This document shows positions 8,361 through 15,909 of a DNA stretch of 32,300 nt, piece after piece. The stretch is taken from assembly GCA_012960315.1 (NCBI GenBank), contig DUBN01000015.1:3652-35951 (forward strand), read 5' to 3'. Below the pieces are notes generated by a model that saw only the letters and a list, made by a program, of their open reading frames with translations, ran no database searches and was not told the origin of the DNA. A program made the translations under genes and the position numbers. Source of the stretch: Acidimicrobiia bacterium (GTDB lineage: Bacteria > Actinomycetota > Acidimicrobiia > Acidimicrobiales > Poriferisodalaceae). Each line of letters begins with the position of its first letter. The first letter of the stretch is position 1.

Positions 8361-8450
8361 GCTACCTCCGCTGGAATTACCCAGATCAGGTCATACGGGT
8401 CGCCAGCATGGGTATCTGGCCTCTCAGCCCAGTCGATCTGAGCTCCCCGG
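8361..8450 (-). promoter_or_regulatory. TPP riboswitch (THI element)
   Basis: The minus strand carries the conserved TPP aptamer blocks in order: GGGGAGCT near the 5' end, GGCTGAGAGG (CTGAGA at 8427-8422), ATACCC, then GACCCGTATGACCTGATCTGG and GTAATTCCAGCGGAGG. The last block normally reads GCGTAGGGA. Here it contains GGAGG (8369-8365), which is also the thiB Shine-Dalgarno sequence, 5 nt from the ATG. Ligand binding should therefore hide the ribosome site directly, making this a translational OFF switch. The operon encodes thiamine uptake plus FolE. The aptamer call is firm; the mechanism is inferred from the overlap. Confidence 0.95.
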
Positions 8451-8469
8451 ATTTCGGTTGTCAGCTTAG

Positions 8470-8543
8470 CGCCCCCGGCAGGACTCGAACCTGCAACCTT
8501 CGGGATAGAAGCCCGCTGCGCTGTCCAGTTGCGCCACGGAGGC
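8470..8543 (-). tRNA. tRNA-Arg (UCU)
   Basis: A cloverleaf on the minus strand: acceptor GCCTCCG/CGGGGGC with one G-U pair, D-arm GGCGCAACTGGACAGCGC, anticodon arm CGGGC-TTCTATC-CCG giving anticodon TCT, and T-arm GCAGGTTCGAGTCCTGC. The discriminator is G and no CCA is encoded. Confidence 0.94.
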
Positions 8544-8605
8544 CTGCAGTCAAGGTTGCCATTTGTCAGCGAAATTTCCGACCTGAAAAGGCATCTAGAC
8601 GGTTT

Positions 8606-9523
8606 TTATTTTGAGGGTCTTCGGTCCGGCCAACGAACCATTCCTGATTCAACACGGGGATCAGCTTGTTCATAGTCAGCATCATCGGGCCAAGCGATAC
8701 GCCCAGGTCCCTCGATGTCATACCTGATTCGAACCAGTTCGTCGTGTTCTTCGTTGTTGCCTTCAGCAGCTGATATTGCCTCAGCTGCGTTTTGATACCG
8801 GGACAGTCGATTCAGCATCGAGATGGTGGGTGTCATCATCAACATTTCATCGGACTCGTTGAGAGCGAGGGCGTCTGCTGGTCGGACCCATTCGTGATGT
8901 ACTGCTTCGTCGTCATCATGGAGGGGTTGCTGACCTTGTGGCATGGCGGTCACAAAGAATCGGGTGTCGTAGCGGCGAGGTGGACCCAACGGTGTTACCC
9001 ATCTGCTGACGTAGTGAACGCCTGAACCATCTAATACGAGATTCTGTTCTCGGACCATGGACACGAAGTCCACTTCGCCGGCATTCACGCCGGCTCGGTA
9101 CGTCCCAAATCGTTCCTCTGTGTCGCTCTGCGACAGATCCACTAATTCTTTCTCTCCTGGGGTGCGCGCCAACAAGATGCCTGCTTCTTCGAAGGTTTCG
9201 CGCAGAGCAGCCACCCAAAAAGCGACTCCACCTTTTTCGATTCCCAGGTTGTTGCTTGCTTCAGTATCGGTGAGACCTTCCACAACAGCGTCAGCTTCGG
9301 GCGTGCCGTCTTCAGGGTCGACCGCGCCTCCGGGAAACACCCACATGTCACCCACGAAAATTGATCTGGCGTTGCGTTTCAGCATGAGTACTTGAAGATC
9401 AGGACGGTCGTCGAGAATGAGAACCGTTGCTGCTAAGCGGATGACGATGGATTCGGGGTCGTAGTCGCCACCTGAACCTGGTGAGGAATGTCCACCCGAC
9501 GCAGTTTGTTCAGTTTGCGCCAT
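8606..9523 (-). CDS. NUDIX hydrolase, NUDT19-like
   Basis: A 305-residue Nudix protein. The first half of the Nudix box (FVGDMWVFPGGAVDPED) and the second half (ALRETFEEAGILL) are separated by an insertion of roughly 40 residues, the layout of the NUDT19/RP2 group, some of whose members cleave CoA and acyl-CoA. The N-terminal ~30 residues are low complexity. The ATG at 9523 was chosen because the stop of the upstream GrdB-family gene overlaps it (TGATG), implying translational coupling; a start at 9553 would run into that gene. The substrate cannot be read from sequence. The tight coupling to a selenoprotein candidate suggests a shared role. Confidence 0.88.
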   Translation of the reverse strand: MAQTEQTASGGHSSPGSGGDYDPESIVIRLAATVLILDDRPDLQVLMLKRNARSIFVGDMWVFPGGAVDPEDGTPEADAVVEGLTDTEASNNLGIEKGGVAFWVAALRETFEEAGILLARTPGEKELVDLSQSDTEERFGTYRAGVNAGEVDFVSMVREQNLVLDGSGVHYVSRWVTPLGPPRRYDTRFFVTAMPQGQQPLHDDDEAVHHEWVRPADALALNESDEMLMMTPTISMLNRLSRYQNAAEAISAAEGNNEEHDELVRIRYDIEGPGRIAWPDDADYEQADPRVESGMVRWPDRRPSK

Positions 9524-10485
9524 CAGTAGTCGATACCGGCACAGACCAGACATTCTTCGCTGTCATGGGTGAGCGCGGCGGCGGCGTGGTCATCTTGGTC
9601 CTGGTACTGAGGCGTCTCGTGTCGCGCAACTCGATCATCATCGTATTGCGATGATCCGCCTGCGGACTCGCTTGGTTCTACGAGAGCAAAGACTTTGTCT
9701 TTCCAGTCGTCGTTGTCTGACCACCGGTAGTCAAGATGGGCCATTGCTCCAGGTTCTGAGAGTGATTCAAACGCCGACAGAGTGTCGCGCATGATGGACG
9801 CGTTCAATTCCCGTTCGTTGGGGCGACCTGCGGTGTGACCTAGCGGATAGTCGAGGTAGACCGAGCGGGTCGGCCATGCGGATCGAGTGATGTCTCGGGC
9901 GCTGGACATCGACAACGTCGGAACGCCTGCTGCTTCAATGGCTCGTGCAATCAAACCCACGGTCTGATGGCAGACAGGTCAGACCGGTACGAGTAGTACG
10001 ACGTCAACTTCATCAGCAAGTACGCGGTCCACCAAGGCAGGGATGAGTTCTTCTACAACTCGTCTGGTGCTATAGATGCCCCCCATAAGGGTGTAGGCGT
10101 TGGGGCTGACGGATCCGAGCGCGTTTTCATCGATCATGGAGCGCAGTTGTTCGATCGGGAAGACGACGTTGATGTCTTTTCTGGCGTCGGTGAGGTCGTA
10201 CGCGAAATGGGTGGCTCGAAGATCGGAGGTGTCTACGTCTGTTGGGATCGCCCGGTAGCTAGTGTCGTCTTTGAAGTGGAAAGCAGTCTGACCCGCGACA
10301 TAAATACCACCGGTGCAGATAAGCCCAAGCTTCGACTCAGACAATGGTTTCGAGAGCGGAGCCCAATTCGGTGCATCTTCGCTTTCAAGCCAGCGATATT
10401 CGCCATATCCCAAACCGGAGTATTGGGCAGTGATCCGGGGGATGTAGTCAACCGGGGGTTGACGACGCTGTGGAGTGGTTGGCAT
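9523..10485 (-). CDS. GrdB-family selenoprotein, UGA = Sec169
   Basis: One 320-residue protein if the in-frame UGA at 9981-9979 is read as selenocysteine. The first 168 codons and the last 151 are in the same frame and both belong to the glycine/sarcosine/betaine/D-proline reductase selenoprotein B family. The upstream part shows HFAYDLTDARKDINVVFPI, MGGIYSTRR and VDVVLLVPV; the downstream part continues as PVCHQTVGLIARAIEAAGVPT. The UGA forms U-P-V-C where related proteins have CxxC, which is the catalytic redox site. A bSECIS-like hairpin follows. The last ~45 residues are an acidic tail ending in CLVC (Cys312, Cys315). The true reaction in this probably aerobic host is unknown; a redox role is inferred. 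It is coupled to the Nudix gene. Confidence 0.85.
9944..9961 (-). promoter_or_regulatory. Candidate bacterial SECIS hairpin (GrdB-family gene)
   Basis: Counting from the base after UGA, CGTG at +18 to +21 pairs with CACG at +32 to +35, closing a 10-nt loop that begins GG. This fits the published bSECIS rule (upper stem of at least 4 bp, loop of 3-14 nt with G in the first two positions, loop 16-37 nt from UGA). The stem is short, so the call leans on context. Confidence 0.55.
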
Positions 10486-10591
10486 CTGTTTATATTCCTA
10501 TGTCAGTCTCACGGGCCGCGCTCAACTTTGGCGCGGATATCTAATGCACTTGGCTTCCACCCCAACTGGTGTGGCAAGATTTGTGCTTCTT

Positions 10592-10669
10592 GGTGATCGT
10601 AGCTCAGTTGGTTAGAGCGCCTGTCTGTGGCACAGGAGGTCGGGGGTTCAATTCCCCTCGGTCACCCCA
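10592..10669 (+). tRNA. tRNA-His (GUG)
   Basis: Acceptor GTGATCG/CGGTCAC, D-arm AGCTCAGTTGGTTAGAGC, anticodon stem CCTGT/ACAGG around CTGTGGC giving anticodon GTG, T-arm GGGGGTTCAATTCCCC. The histidine-specific G at -1 (10592) faces discriminator C at 10666, and CCA is encoded at 10667-10669. Confidence 0.95.
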
Positions 10670-10848
10670 AGACCAGTAAAGGTCAAATGAGCAACACGTC
10701 CGTGGCATTTCAAGTAATTGTCACCCAAACCACCAACTCTTAGGCCCGTTGAGTCGCCGCCGCTGGCGAAGCAACTTGAGGTCCGGTCCACGGCTGTGTC
10801 CTAGCCTGGCGGCACACACATTTCAGCTCCAAAAGAATGGGATTAAAC

Positions 10849-11148
10849 ATGAGTTACACCTCTTTCTCCGTAGCGGCCCCTGGTCGCGCTTACGACGGGG
10901 TTATTGTCGGAAGCGACCAGTGGAACGAGCTACTCGGCAAGCAAATGGCAATTCTCGAAGCCGCCGGCACTGAACAAATCCTTAGCGGTTACGCAGCGGC
11001 GATCGGCAAGTTCGTCAACGTGAACAAATATGAGAGCGTCGAAAAATCGTCAACCGTCATCGCGCAGCTATCAGCAGCTCAGCTAATTGAGGTCGAAGCC
11101 TCTGGTCCCTTCATTAGCTTCGAAGAATGGTTCGAACTGATCGGCTAA
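10849..11148 (+). CDS. Small orphan protein
   Basis: A 99-residue protein without a family I recognise. I chose the ATG at 10849 (MSYTSFSVAAPGRAYDGVI); one at 10837 would add four residues. No signal peptide or membrane segment is seen. Ala-rich stretches in the middle (LEAAGTEQILSGYAAAIG) suggest helices, and the C-terminus FEEWFELIG is acidic and aromatic. It sits alone between tRNA-His and tRNA-Lys, with gaps of ~180 bp before and ~210 bp after. Coding is supported by an undisturbed frame and reasonable composition only. Confidence 0.6.
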   Translation: MSYTSFSVAAPGRAYDGVIVGSDQWNELLGKQMAILEAAGTEQILSGYAAAIGKFVNVNKYESVEKSSTVIAQLSAAQLIEVEASGPFISFEEWFELIG

Positions 11149-11357
11149 CTCATTGCCGAGCACGCGGGTGGGCGCGTCGCTGGTTTCGTTACGAAGTAAA
11201 CCTCATGATCGGGTTCCCTCAAATCCCGTGAGGTGTGGGCTTCAATGCTGACAGCGGAGAGATCACTATGGTCGAGAATCTTTCCTCCGTGGCGACACCT
11301 CCGGTGCGTTATCGGCGTGTCTTTCCGATCCGGCGACCGGTACTATGAGCAGTTCTA

Positions 11358-11430
11358 GCGCCTCTAGCTCAATTGGCAGAGCATCGGACTCTTAATCCGC
11401 AGGTTCCGGGTTCAAGTCCCGGGGGGCGTA
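11358..11430 (+). tRNA. tRNA-Lys (CUU)
   Basis: Acceptor GCGCCTC/GGGGCGT (two G-U pairs), TA at positions 8-9, D-arm GCTC..GAGC, anticodon arm TCGGACTCTTAATCCG giving CTT, T-arm CCGGGTTCAAGTCCCGG. The discriminator is A and CCA is not encoded. A -10-like TACTAT lies at 11341-11346. Confidence 0.93.
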
Positions 11431-11613
11431 CAACAAAAAGCAGACACTTTGCTCGCTGTTTTGGTCCACGAAACCCTCGACGGGTTTAAAAAATGGTTGC
11501 CTTCTTTAAGGGACGTGCTCATAAACACCGAACCAACCCAGTCAAGAATGCTGAGTCATAGGTCGGTTTGGTTCGAAGAACCACGTGCCTAGGTACCGCG
11601 TACGTTGGATCGG

Positions 11614-12009
11614 TTAATCGGTAACAAATGCGACGAAGTCGCAACTGATGAGCACAGGGCCGCTGCCGGGCACTTTCATGTTGTGTCGCGACGGGCGACA
11701 TCTGGGATCAGGGAAATGCTGCTCCCAAGGCCCGTTCAACGCGTCGCGACTGGTGGCAGGGTCGGTCACGTAGAACGTCATCTTGGCCACGTCGTCCCAC
11801 GTCGCTCCGGCTCCGTCAAGCATTTGACCAACGTGGATGAACAGGTTGTCGATTTGTTCTTCCAAGGTCTCGGGCAACTCCCGCGTGCCGCTGTTGTATG
11901 GCGGAGTGATGCTGCAGGTGACATACGGGCCGATACGCGTTGCCGCGGGGATCGGGTTGATGTGCTCGAAACTCTCAATATTGATTGACTTGCGCGCGTG
12001 TTCAACCAT
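11614..12009 (-). CDS. RidA/YjgF family protein
   Basis: A 131-residue RidA-fold protein. Family features include HINPIPAATRIGPYVTCS, EEQIDNLFIHVGQMLDGAGATWDDVAKMTFYV and the C-terminal VLISCDFVAFV. Classical RidA hydrolyses reactive enamines/imines; many paralogues act in specific catabolic pathways. The Arg of the IR.APxxx block that binds carboxylates in RidA cannot be placed with confidence near the C-terminus, so substrate use may differ. The ATG at 12009 overlaps the stop of the RraA-family gene by 8 bp, so the two are translated together. Confidence 0.86.
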   Translation of the reverse strand: MVEHARKSINIESFEHINPIPAATRIGPYVTCSITPPYNSGTRELPETLEEQIDNLFIHVGQMLDGAGATWDDVAKMTFYVTDPATSRDALNGPWEQHFPDPRCRPSRHNMKVPGSGPVLISCDFVAFVTD

Positions 12010-12745
12010 TGCTGGTTGGCCTGTTTTGCGATGTTTCGCGTTCTTCGAGCCACGCCTGATACTCGGGACGTTTGTCCTTGTGGAGGGGGAAGTAATCGCG
12101 GGTTGAGCCGCCGGCGCGAACACGTTCGATGGCGAACTCTTCGCGGATTTCCATTGCCATTGATGCTTCGGCGATCTCTTCGACCAATACTGCGGGAATC
12201 ACTACAGCACCTTCGCTGTCGCCGACGATGACGTCGCCAGGCATGACTGCCACACCAGCGCACGCGATGGGCACCTGATGATCGAGCGGGGAGTGCAGTC
12301 GACTGAGAACAGCAGCGTGGGATGCCTGGTGGTAGACCGGCATGCCGAGAGCCTTGATGGCCGGTGTGTCGCGCAGAGCGCCGTCGGTGATAACTCCGAC
12401 GCAGCCCCGGTACTGAGCACGCAAGGCGTAGATATCCCCGATGGTTCCGGCGTCGCTCTCGCCGCGGGCCTCGATGATGAGCACCTCACCGGGTTCGATC
12501 GACTCGGCTGCTTCCTTCTGGGCGTTAAATCCCATTAGGCCGGCGATATCGGGGCGCGCCGGGAGGTACCGCAGGGTATGGGCGTAACCAACCATTGACT
12601 GGCCTTCGGCTAGGGGACGCAGTCCGCTCAAGAAGCAATTTTGGTATCCAAGCCTCTGCAGTTGACTGGTAATGGTCGCTGTCGAAACTGAAGTCAATTT
12701 TTGCTTCAACTTGTCTGTCAATTCAACGGTGCGATGTGTTGTCAT
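12002..12745 (-). CDS. RraA-family protein (HMG-aldolase/oxaloacetate decarboxylase-like)
   Basis: A 247-residue member of the RraA fold. Key blocks are STATITSQLQRLGYQ near the N-terminus, the glycine-rich GDIYALRAQYRGCVGVITDGALRD (the aldolase G...RD signature), and PGDVIVGDSEGAVVIP. Proteins of this length with a C-terminal extension (RVRAGGSTRDYF) are usually 4-hydroxy-4-methyl-2-oxoglutarate aldolase/oxaloacetate decarboxylase-like or uncharacterised, rather than true RNase E regulators. It is the first gene of a pair with ridA and is divergent from a VOC dioxygenase, which suggests a small ring-cleavage or keto-acid pathway. That pathway is inference. Confidence 0.87.
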   Translation of the reverse strand: MTTHRTVELTDKLKQKLTSVSTATITSQLQRLGYQNCFLSGLRPLAEGQSMVGYAHTLRYLPARPDIAGLMGFNAQKEAAESIEPGEVLIIEARGESDAGTIGDIYALRAQYRGCVGVITDGALRDTPAIKALGMPVYHQASHAAVLSRLHSPLDHQVPIACAGVAVMPGDVIVGDSEGAVVIPAVLVEEIAEASMAMEIREEFAIERVRAGGSTRDYFPLHKDKRPEYQAWLEERETSQNRPTSNG

Positions 12746-12921
12746 GATGCGTCTCTCAGTGTCAAAGATGGACTAGTTAGGTGTCTTACGTCAGGTGCCC
12801 GTGCATTCCAGCTCACACGATGCACCCTAGGCAGTCTGGGCGAGCAGCGCTAACAACGCTCGAGCCTCAACCGCGCAGCAATCACTCGGATAGATTCTTA
12901 AGGGTTAGTAGGGGGCACATC

Positions 12922-13533
12922 GTGGTTGCAGAGAACGGGTTAGGCGGCGCGGAGGCTGGCGATGACGTCCCGAAGGCCAAACGAGCGGGTCCGGTCGCCC
13001 CAGTGGGGGTCAACCATCTGGTCTTGAACGTGCACGATATGGAGGAGTCCCACCATTTCTGGTCCGACCTCCTCGGGTTCGAACAGGTCGGTGAGCTCTT
13101 CAACCCCAGTGGCGGCGACCCGCCCATGCGAATGCGTTTCTACAGCGGCAAGAGTGACGACGAGTTGAGCCATCACGACATTGCCCTAGTGGAGCGTGCA
13201 GGCCTCCCTGATCCCGTGCCGTGGAGCATGATGACCGGTGTCGGCGCCATCAATCACATCGCCATCACCTACCCCGACCAGGAATCATGGCGCGAGCAGG
13301 TGGAGTTCTTGCGTGACCAGGGTGTGAAGCTGAACTTGAGGATGGACCACGGAATGACTCACAGCCTCTACATCAACGACCCCAACGGGTACGGCGTCGA
13401 GGTGTTGTATGACCTACCCCGCGAGGTATGGGGCCATGACATCAATGGTGCGCTGAGCTACGCGGTGACGTTGCCTAAAAGCGAGCTCTTGGAGGAGACC
13501 GAGCGAGTCTCCGATTTCCCACAGCCTATGTAA
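12922..13533 (+). CDS. VOC-family dioxygenase/glyoxalase-like protein
   Basis: A 203-residue protein with two beta-alpha-beta-beta-beta modules of the vicinal oxygen chelate superfamily. Module one is VGVNHLVLNVHDMEESHHFW..LLGFE; module two is GAINHIAITYPDQESW and ends in DPNGYGVEVLYD. The histidines of NHL and NHI and the Glu of VEVLY are the expected metal ligands, as in catechol 2,3-dioxygenases. The GTG at 12922 has AGTAGGGGG just upstream; the frame stays open to 12781 but that part looks non-coding. It diverges from the RraA/RidA pair and may act in the same pathway. Confidence 0.86.
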   Translation: MVAENGLGGAEAGDDVPKAKRAGPVAPVGVNHLVLNVHDMEESHHFWSDLLGFEQVGELFNPSGGDPPMRMRFYSGKSDDELSHHDIALVERAGLPDPVPWSMMTGVGAINHIAITYPDQESWREQVEFLRDQGVKLNLRMDHGMTHSLYINDPNGYGVEVLYDLPREVWGHDINGALSYAVTLPKSELLEETERVSDFPQPM

Positions 13534-13717
13534 CTGATCAGACCGCACCGATCGGCAGCGTCGAATGTGGCAGGTTCGTTAACGCCTGTTGATTCTCCGC
13601 AACGGGACACAACACGAAGGCTCCTGCTAAACGTCAACCGCGAACATTCGCTTCACTTCGCAGTTAGCCATTCCTGCCCTAGGCTTGTGCTTCTAGATCT
13701 GGAAATAAGGAGAAACC

Positions 13718-13912
13718 ATGGCCACTTACTCTTGTCCCTCTTGTGGCATGTCAGTGAACGCGACGTGCGGGGAATGCAACGAGCCGTTGGTGAACGACAG
13801 CATCACTAAAGACGATGGATCTACGGTCCAAGTTTCTAAATGCCCTAATGATCACGGCAAGATCAAATCACCGATGTGCTGTGGCGCCGATATGGGGTAC
13901 GCGGTCGCTTAA
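13718..13912 (+). CDS. Small zinc-ribbon protein
   Basis: A 64-residue protein with three cysteine groups: CPSCG near the start, CGECN in the middle, and a C-terminal SKCPNDHG..KSPMCCG. It probably binds one or two zinc ions. Expression is supported by a strong AAGGAG 7 nt before the ATG. The function is unknown; similar orphan ribbons often modify or partner a larger enzyme, but the neighbours do not say which. An inverted repeat at 13938-13965 lies 26 bp after the stop and probably ends the transcript. Confidence 0.82.
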   Translation: MATYSCPSCGMSVNATCGECNEPLVNDSITKDDGSTVQVSKCPNDHGKIKSPMCCGADMGYAVA

Positions 13913-13937
13913 GCACTTTCGTATCTTGTTTTCTTGT

Positions 13938-13965
13938 GGTGGCCTGGTTTCTGAACCAGGTCACC
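13938..13965 (+). terminator. Hairpin terminator after zinc-ribbon gene
   Basis: A 12-bp stem (GGTGGCCTGGTT at 13938-13949, AACCAGGTCACC at 13954-13965) with one G-U pair and a TCTG tetraloop. There is no T-tract after it, so it is a factor-dependent or GC-rich type terminator if it is one. Confidence 0.55.
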
Positions 13966-14035
13966 TCCAAGTCTTGGGAGCCGATCCGACAGGTATTGGC
14001 ATTACACACCATTTCGAAGCGGCAATGATGGATTA

Positions 14036-15784
14036 ATGGCTCGGCATCGTCTCATTCTCGCGTTGGTACTTGCCGCCGTCGGATGCACATCCACAGCGGC
14101 GAGAAACGACGAGGCTTCCTCTCGTCATCCTTCTTTTGCGACAACTACCACCATCGAACGTCAACTGTCCATTGATGCCGAAACGACCGCGGCTGTTACT
14201 CCTAGTACGACTGCGCTTATAGGTCCGGCTTCAACGCGACCCGATGAGTCACCTGAAGTTGTTGAGTTGCCCGGCGGCATCGACGACTCGCTATTAGGTC
14301 TCCATGGTCAGATTCGAGCCACTGCGTTTGGTCCGAACGGTGATTATGGGTGGGGGCTCAGTTACTACAGCGGCATCTGGGGTCACTTCAACGGCAGGCC
14401 ACCTGCTGAGGTGCTGAGCGTTAACGGCACGTCGCTCATCCCTGACAATTGGCGATACTCACAGACTCTTTGCCCTGAGGGAACTAGTGCCCGAGCGTCA
14501 CTCAGCGGTCACGGTCCTTCATATCGGGAAGTGTTTCAGGCCATCGATGGAGCGGTCGGGTATTGGCCTCAGACCCGATTCCCATCGAGCCAACCTAAAT
14601 TTCGGATGAGCGGCAACACGGACTGTTACACCACCAACACCTCGAACCCGGGGTGGGTTTGGAAAAGCGATAACGAAGTGATTCCGGGGCTCATTCAGTT
14701 ATCGAATCGAGTCCTTGTGCCTCCAGATGGAATCACTTTCGAAGCGACTGACGGTGAGTTATTGGGTACGGCCTGGATGGCGCTTCCGCTTTCGCAGCCT
14801 TATGAGCGAAGTGGTGTGGTGGTGGGAGATAAAAGTTGGACTCTTTTCCTTGAGGCAGCAAATTTTCGAGGACCTGTGGCTTATTGGGCTCCTGAGACCT
14901 GGAGCAGAGTCACGGTCAATCATCCTCCGGCTCATCTTCGCGGCCTTGATCACCGAGAAATAGACACTGAGTACAGGTTGTTTGCTAGTCATCTGAACAC
15001 CCCTAGTTTGAGCGCTGTTGTTGAGGGAAGAGACTGGAGTCGTATCCCTGAACTTCGGTTTCCTGTCGATTCCGAAGGGCGCACTGTCTTTCACCAAGAC
15101 GTGACTTTTTACGGTCGCGACGCGGTTTACGACCAAGTGGTTGCTGCTGTAAGCGGAGCACCGTTACCTGCTGCTTTTGATCGTTCGGCGTCCATTCATG
15201 CTCCCTTGCAGACGCACCGGTGGGAACTTCAGCATGGGGAATTGCCGGTTGTGGGGTTAGAGAAATTCGTTCAATTAGAGGATTGGGACACCGCCGACAA
15301 AGAGGGGTGGGCGTGGGGATTGCAGTGGTTGGAGCAGCCAGGGGTTTTCCCCTCTTATTTCCGTCGCGAGGGCAGTGAATGGTTGGCTGTCAATCGTTCT
15401 GATTCACCCTCCGAGATGACTTCCCCAGATCTTGTGTTCCCAGGCGCTATTCGACGGTCGGGGTACGCTCCCCCACTTGCAGATGGCCCCGCTCCGCGAG
15501 TGCAACAAGCTCTGCTCAACGATGGGTCTGTTGTTCGTTACACCTGGTATCGGTTCGTTGAACAGCCTGCTGTGGTGGCTCTTGACTTAGATGATGCACA
15601 AAAGGCGGTGTTGCAGTCTTTGGTGGAACAAATTCACCGCCAGTGGGGTCCGAACACAATATTTATGATGCCGCCGAGTGAGGGGGATCTAGCGAGCATT
15701 CAAACCGAGGTGCTCGTTGTACCTCCGACGGGAGCTGAGGTGGGTTGGGTGCCAGTGGTGATTAGCCAAACCGCAGCCGAATGA
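14036..15784 (+). CDS. Large orphan lipoprotein
   Basis: A 582-residue exported protein. The signal peptide ends in AAVGC (Cys17), so it should be lipid-anchored on the outer face. Residues ~20-70 are a Ser/Thr/Ala-rich spacer, then a large mature part rich in Trp, Tyr and Gly (GPNGDYGWGLSYYSGIWG, TYRLFASHLN-like segments) that looks like a beta-rich extracellular domain. A second region near residues 390-500 begins around LQTHRWELQHGELPVVGLEKF. I recognise no family. No catalytic motif stands out. It is a single-gene unit upstream of kynureninase with 125 bp between. Confidence 0.75.
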   Translation: MARHRLILALVLAAVGCTSTAARNDEASSRHPSFATTTTIERQLSIDAETTAAVTPSTTALIGPASTRPDESPEVVELPGGIDDSLLGLHGQIRATAFGPNGDYGWGLSYYSGIWGHFNGRPPAEVLSVNGTSLIPDNWRYSQTLCPEGTSARASLSGHGPSYREVFQAIDGAVGYWPQTRFPSSQPKFRMSGNTDCYTTNTSNPGWVWKSDNEVIPGLIQLSNRVLVPPDGITFEATDGELLGTAWMALPLSQPYERSGVVVGDKSWTLFLEAANFRGPVAYWAPETWSRVTVNHPPAHLRGLDHREIDTEYRLFASHLNTPSLSAVVEGRDWSRIPELRFPVDSEGRTVFHQDVTFYGRDAVYDQVVAAVSGAPLPAAFDRSASIHAPLQTHRWELQHGELPVVGLEKFVQLEDWDTADKEGWAWGLQWLEQPGVFPSYFRREGSEWLAVNRSDSPSEMTSPDLVFPGAIRRSGYAPPLADGPAPRVQQALLNDGSVVRYTWYRFVEQPAVVALDLDDAQKAVLQSLVEQIHRQWGPNTIFMMPPSEGDLASIQTEVLVVPPTGAEVGWVPVVISQTAAE

Positions 15785-15909
15785 CGCGCAGATTGACGCT
15801 TTGTCGAAGCTTGTTGTCATTGGTTTTTCGTTGGTAGAAACACGCGCTGGCGGGCGGGAACTATTAGTGCCGGATTGACCGTTGCCGTTAGGGATGTGAC
15901 GATCACTAT

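Noticed and set aside
9523-10485. A pseudogene, or two separate genes, in the GrdB-family region.
   Set aside because: Both parts are in one frame with no other damage, the single stop is UGA at the catalytic position, and a bSECIS-like hairpin follows.
10147-10596. A plus-strand open frame of 149 codons opposite the GrdB-family gene.
   Set aside because: It is the reverse strand of a recognised family and reaches the start of tRNA-His.
11473-11496. AAACCC/GGGTTT hairpin followed by AAAAAA as a terminator of tRNA-Lys.
   Set aside because: The run after the stem on the plus strand is A, not T, and on the minus strand the T-run comes before the stem.
11529-11575. An inverted repeat (CGAACCAA / TTGGTTCG) after tRNA-Lys as a terminator.
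   Set aside because: The 31-bp spacer is too long for a simple terminator and no T-tract follows.
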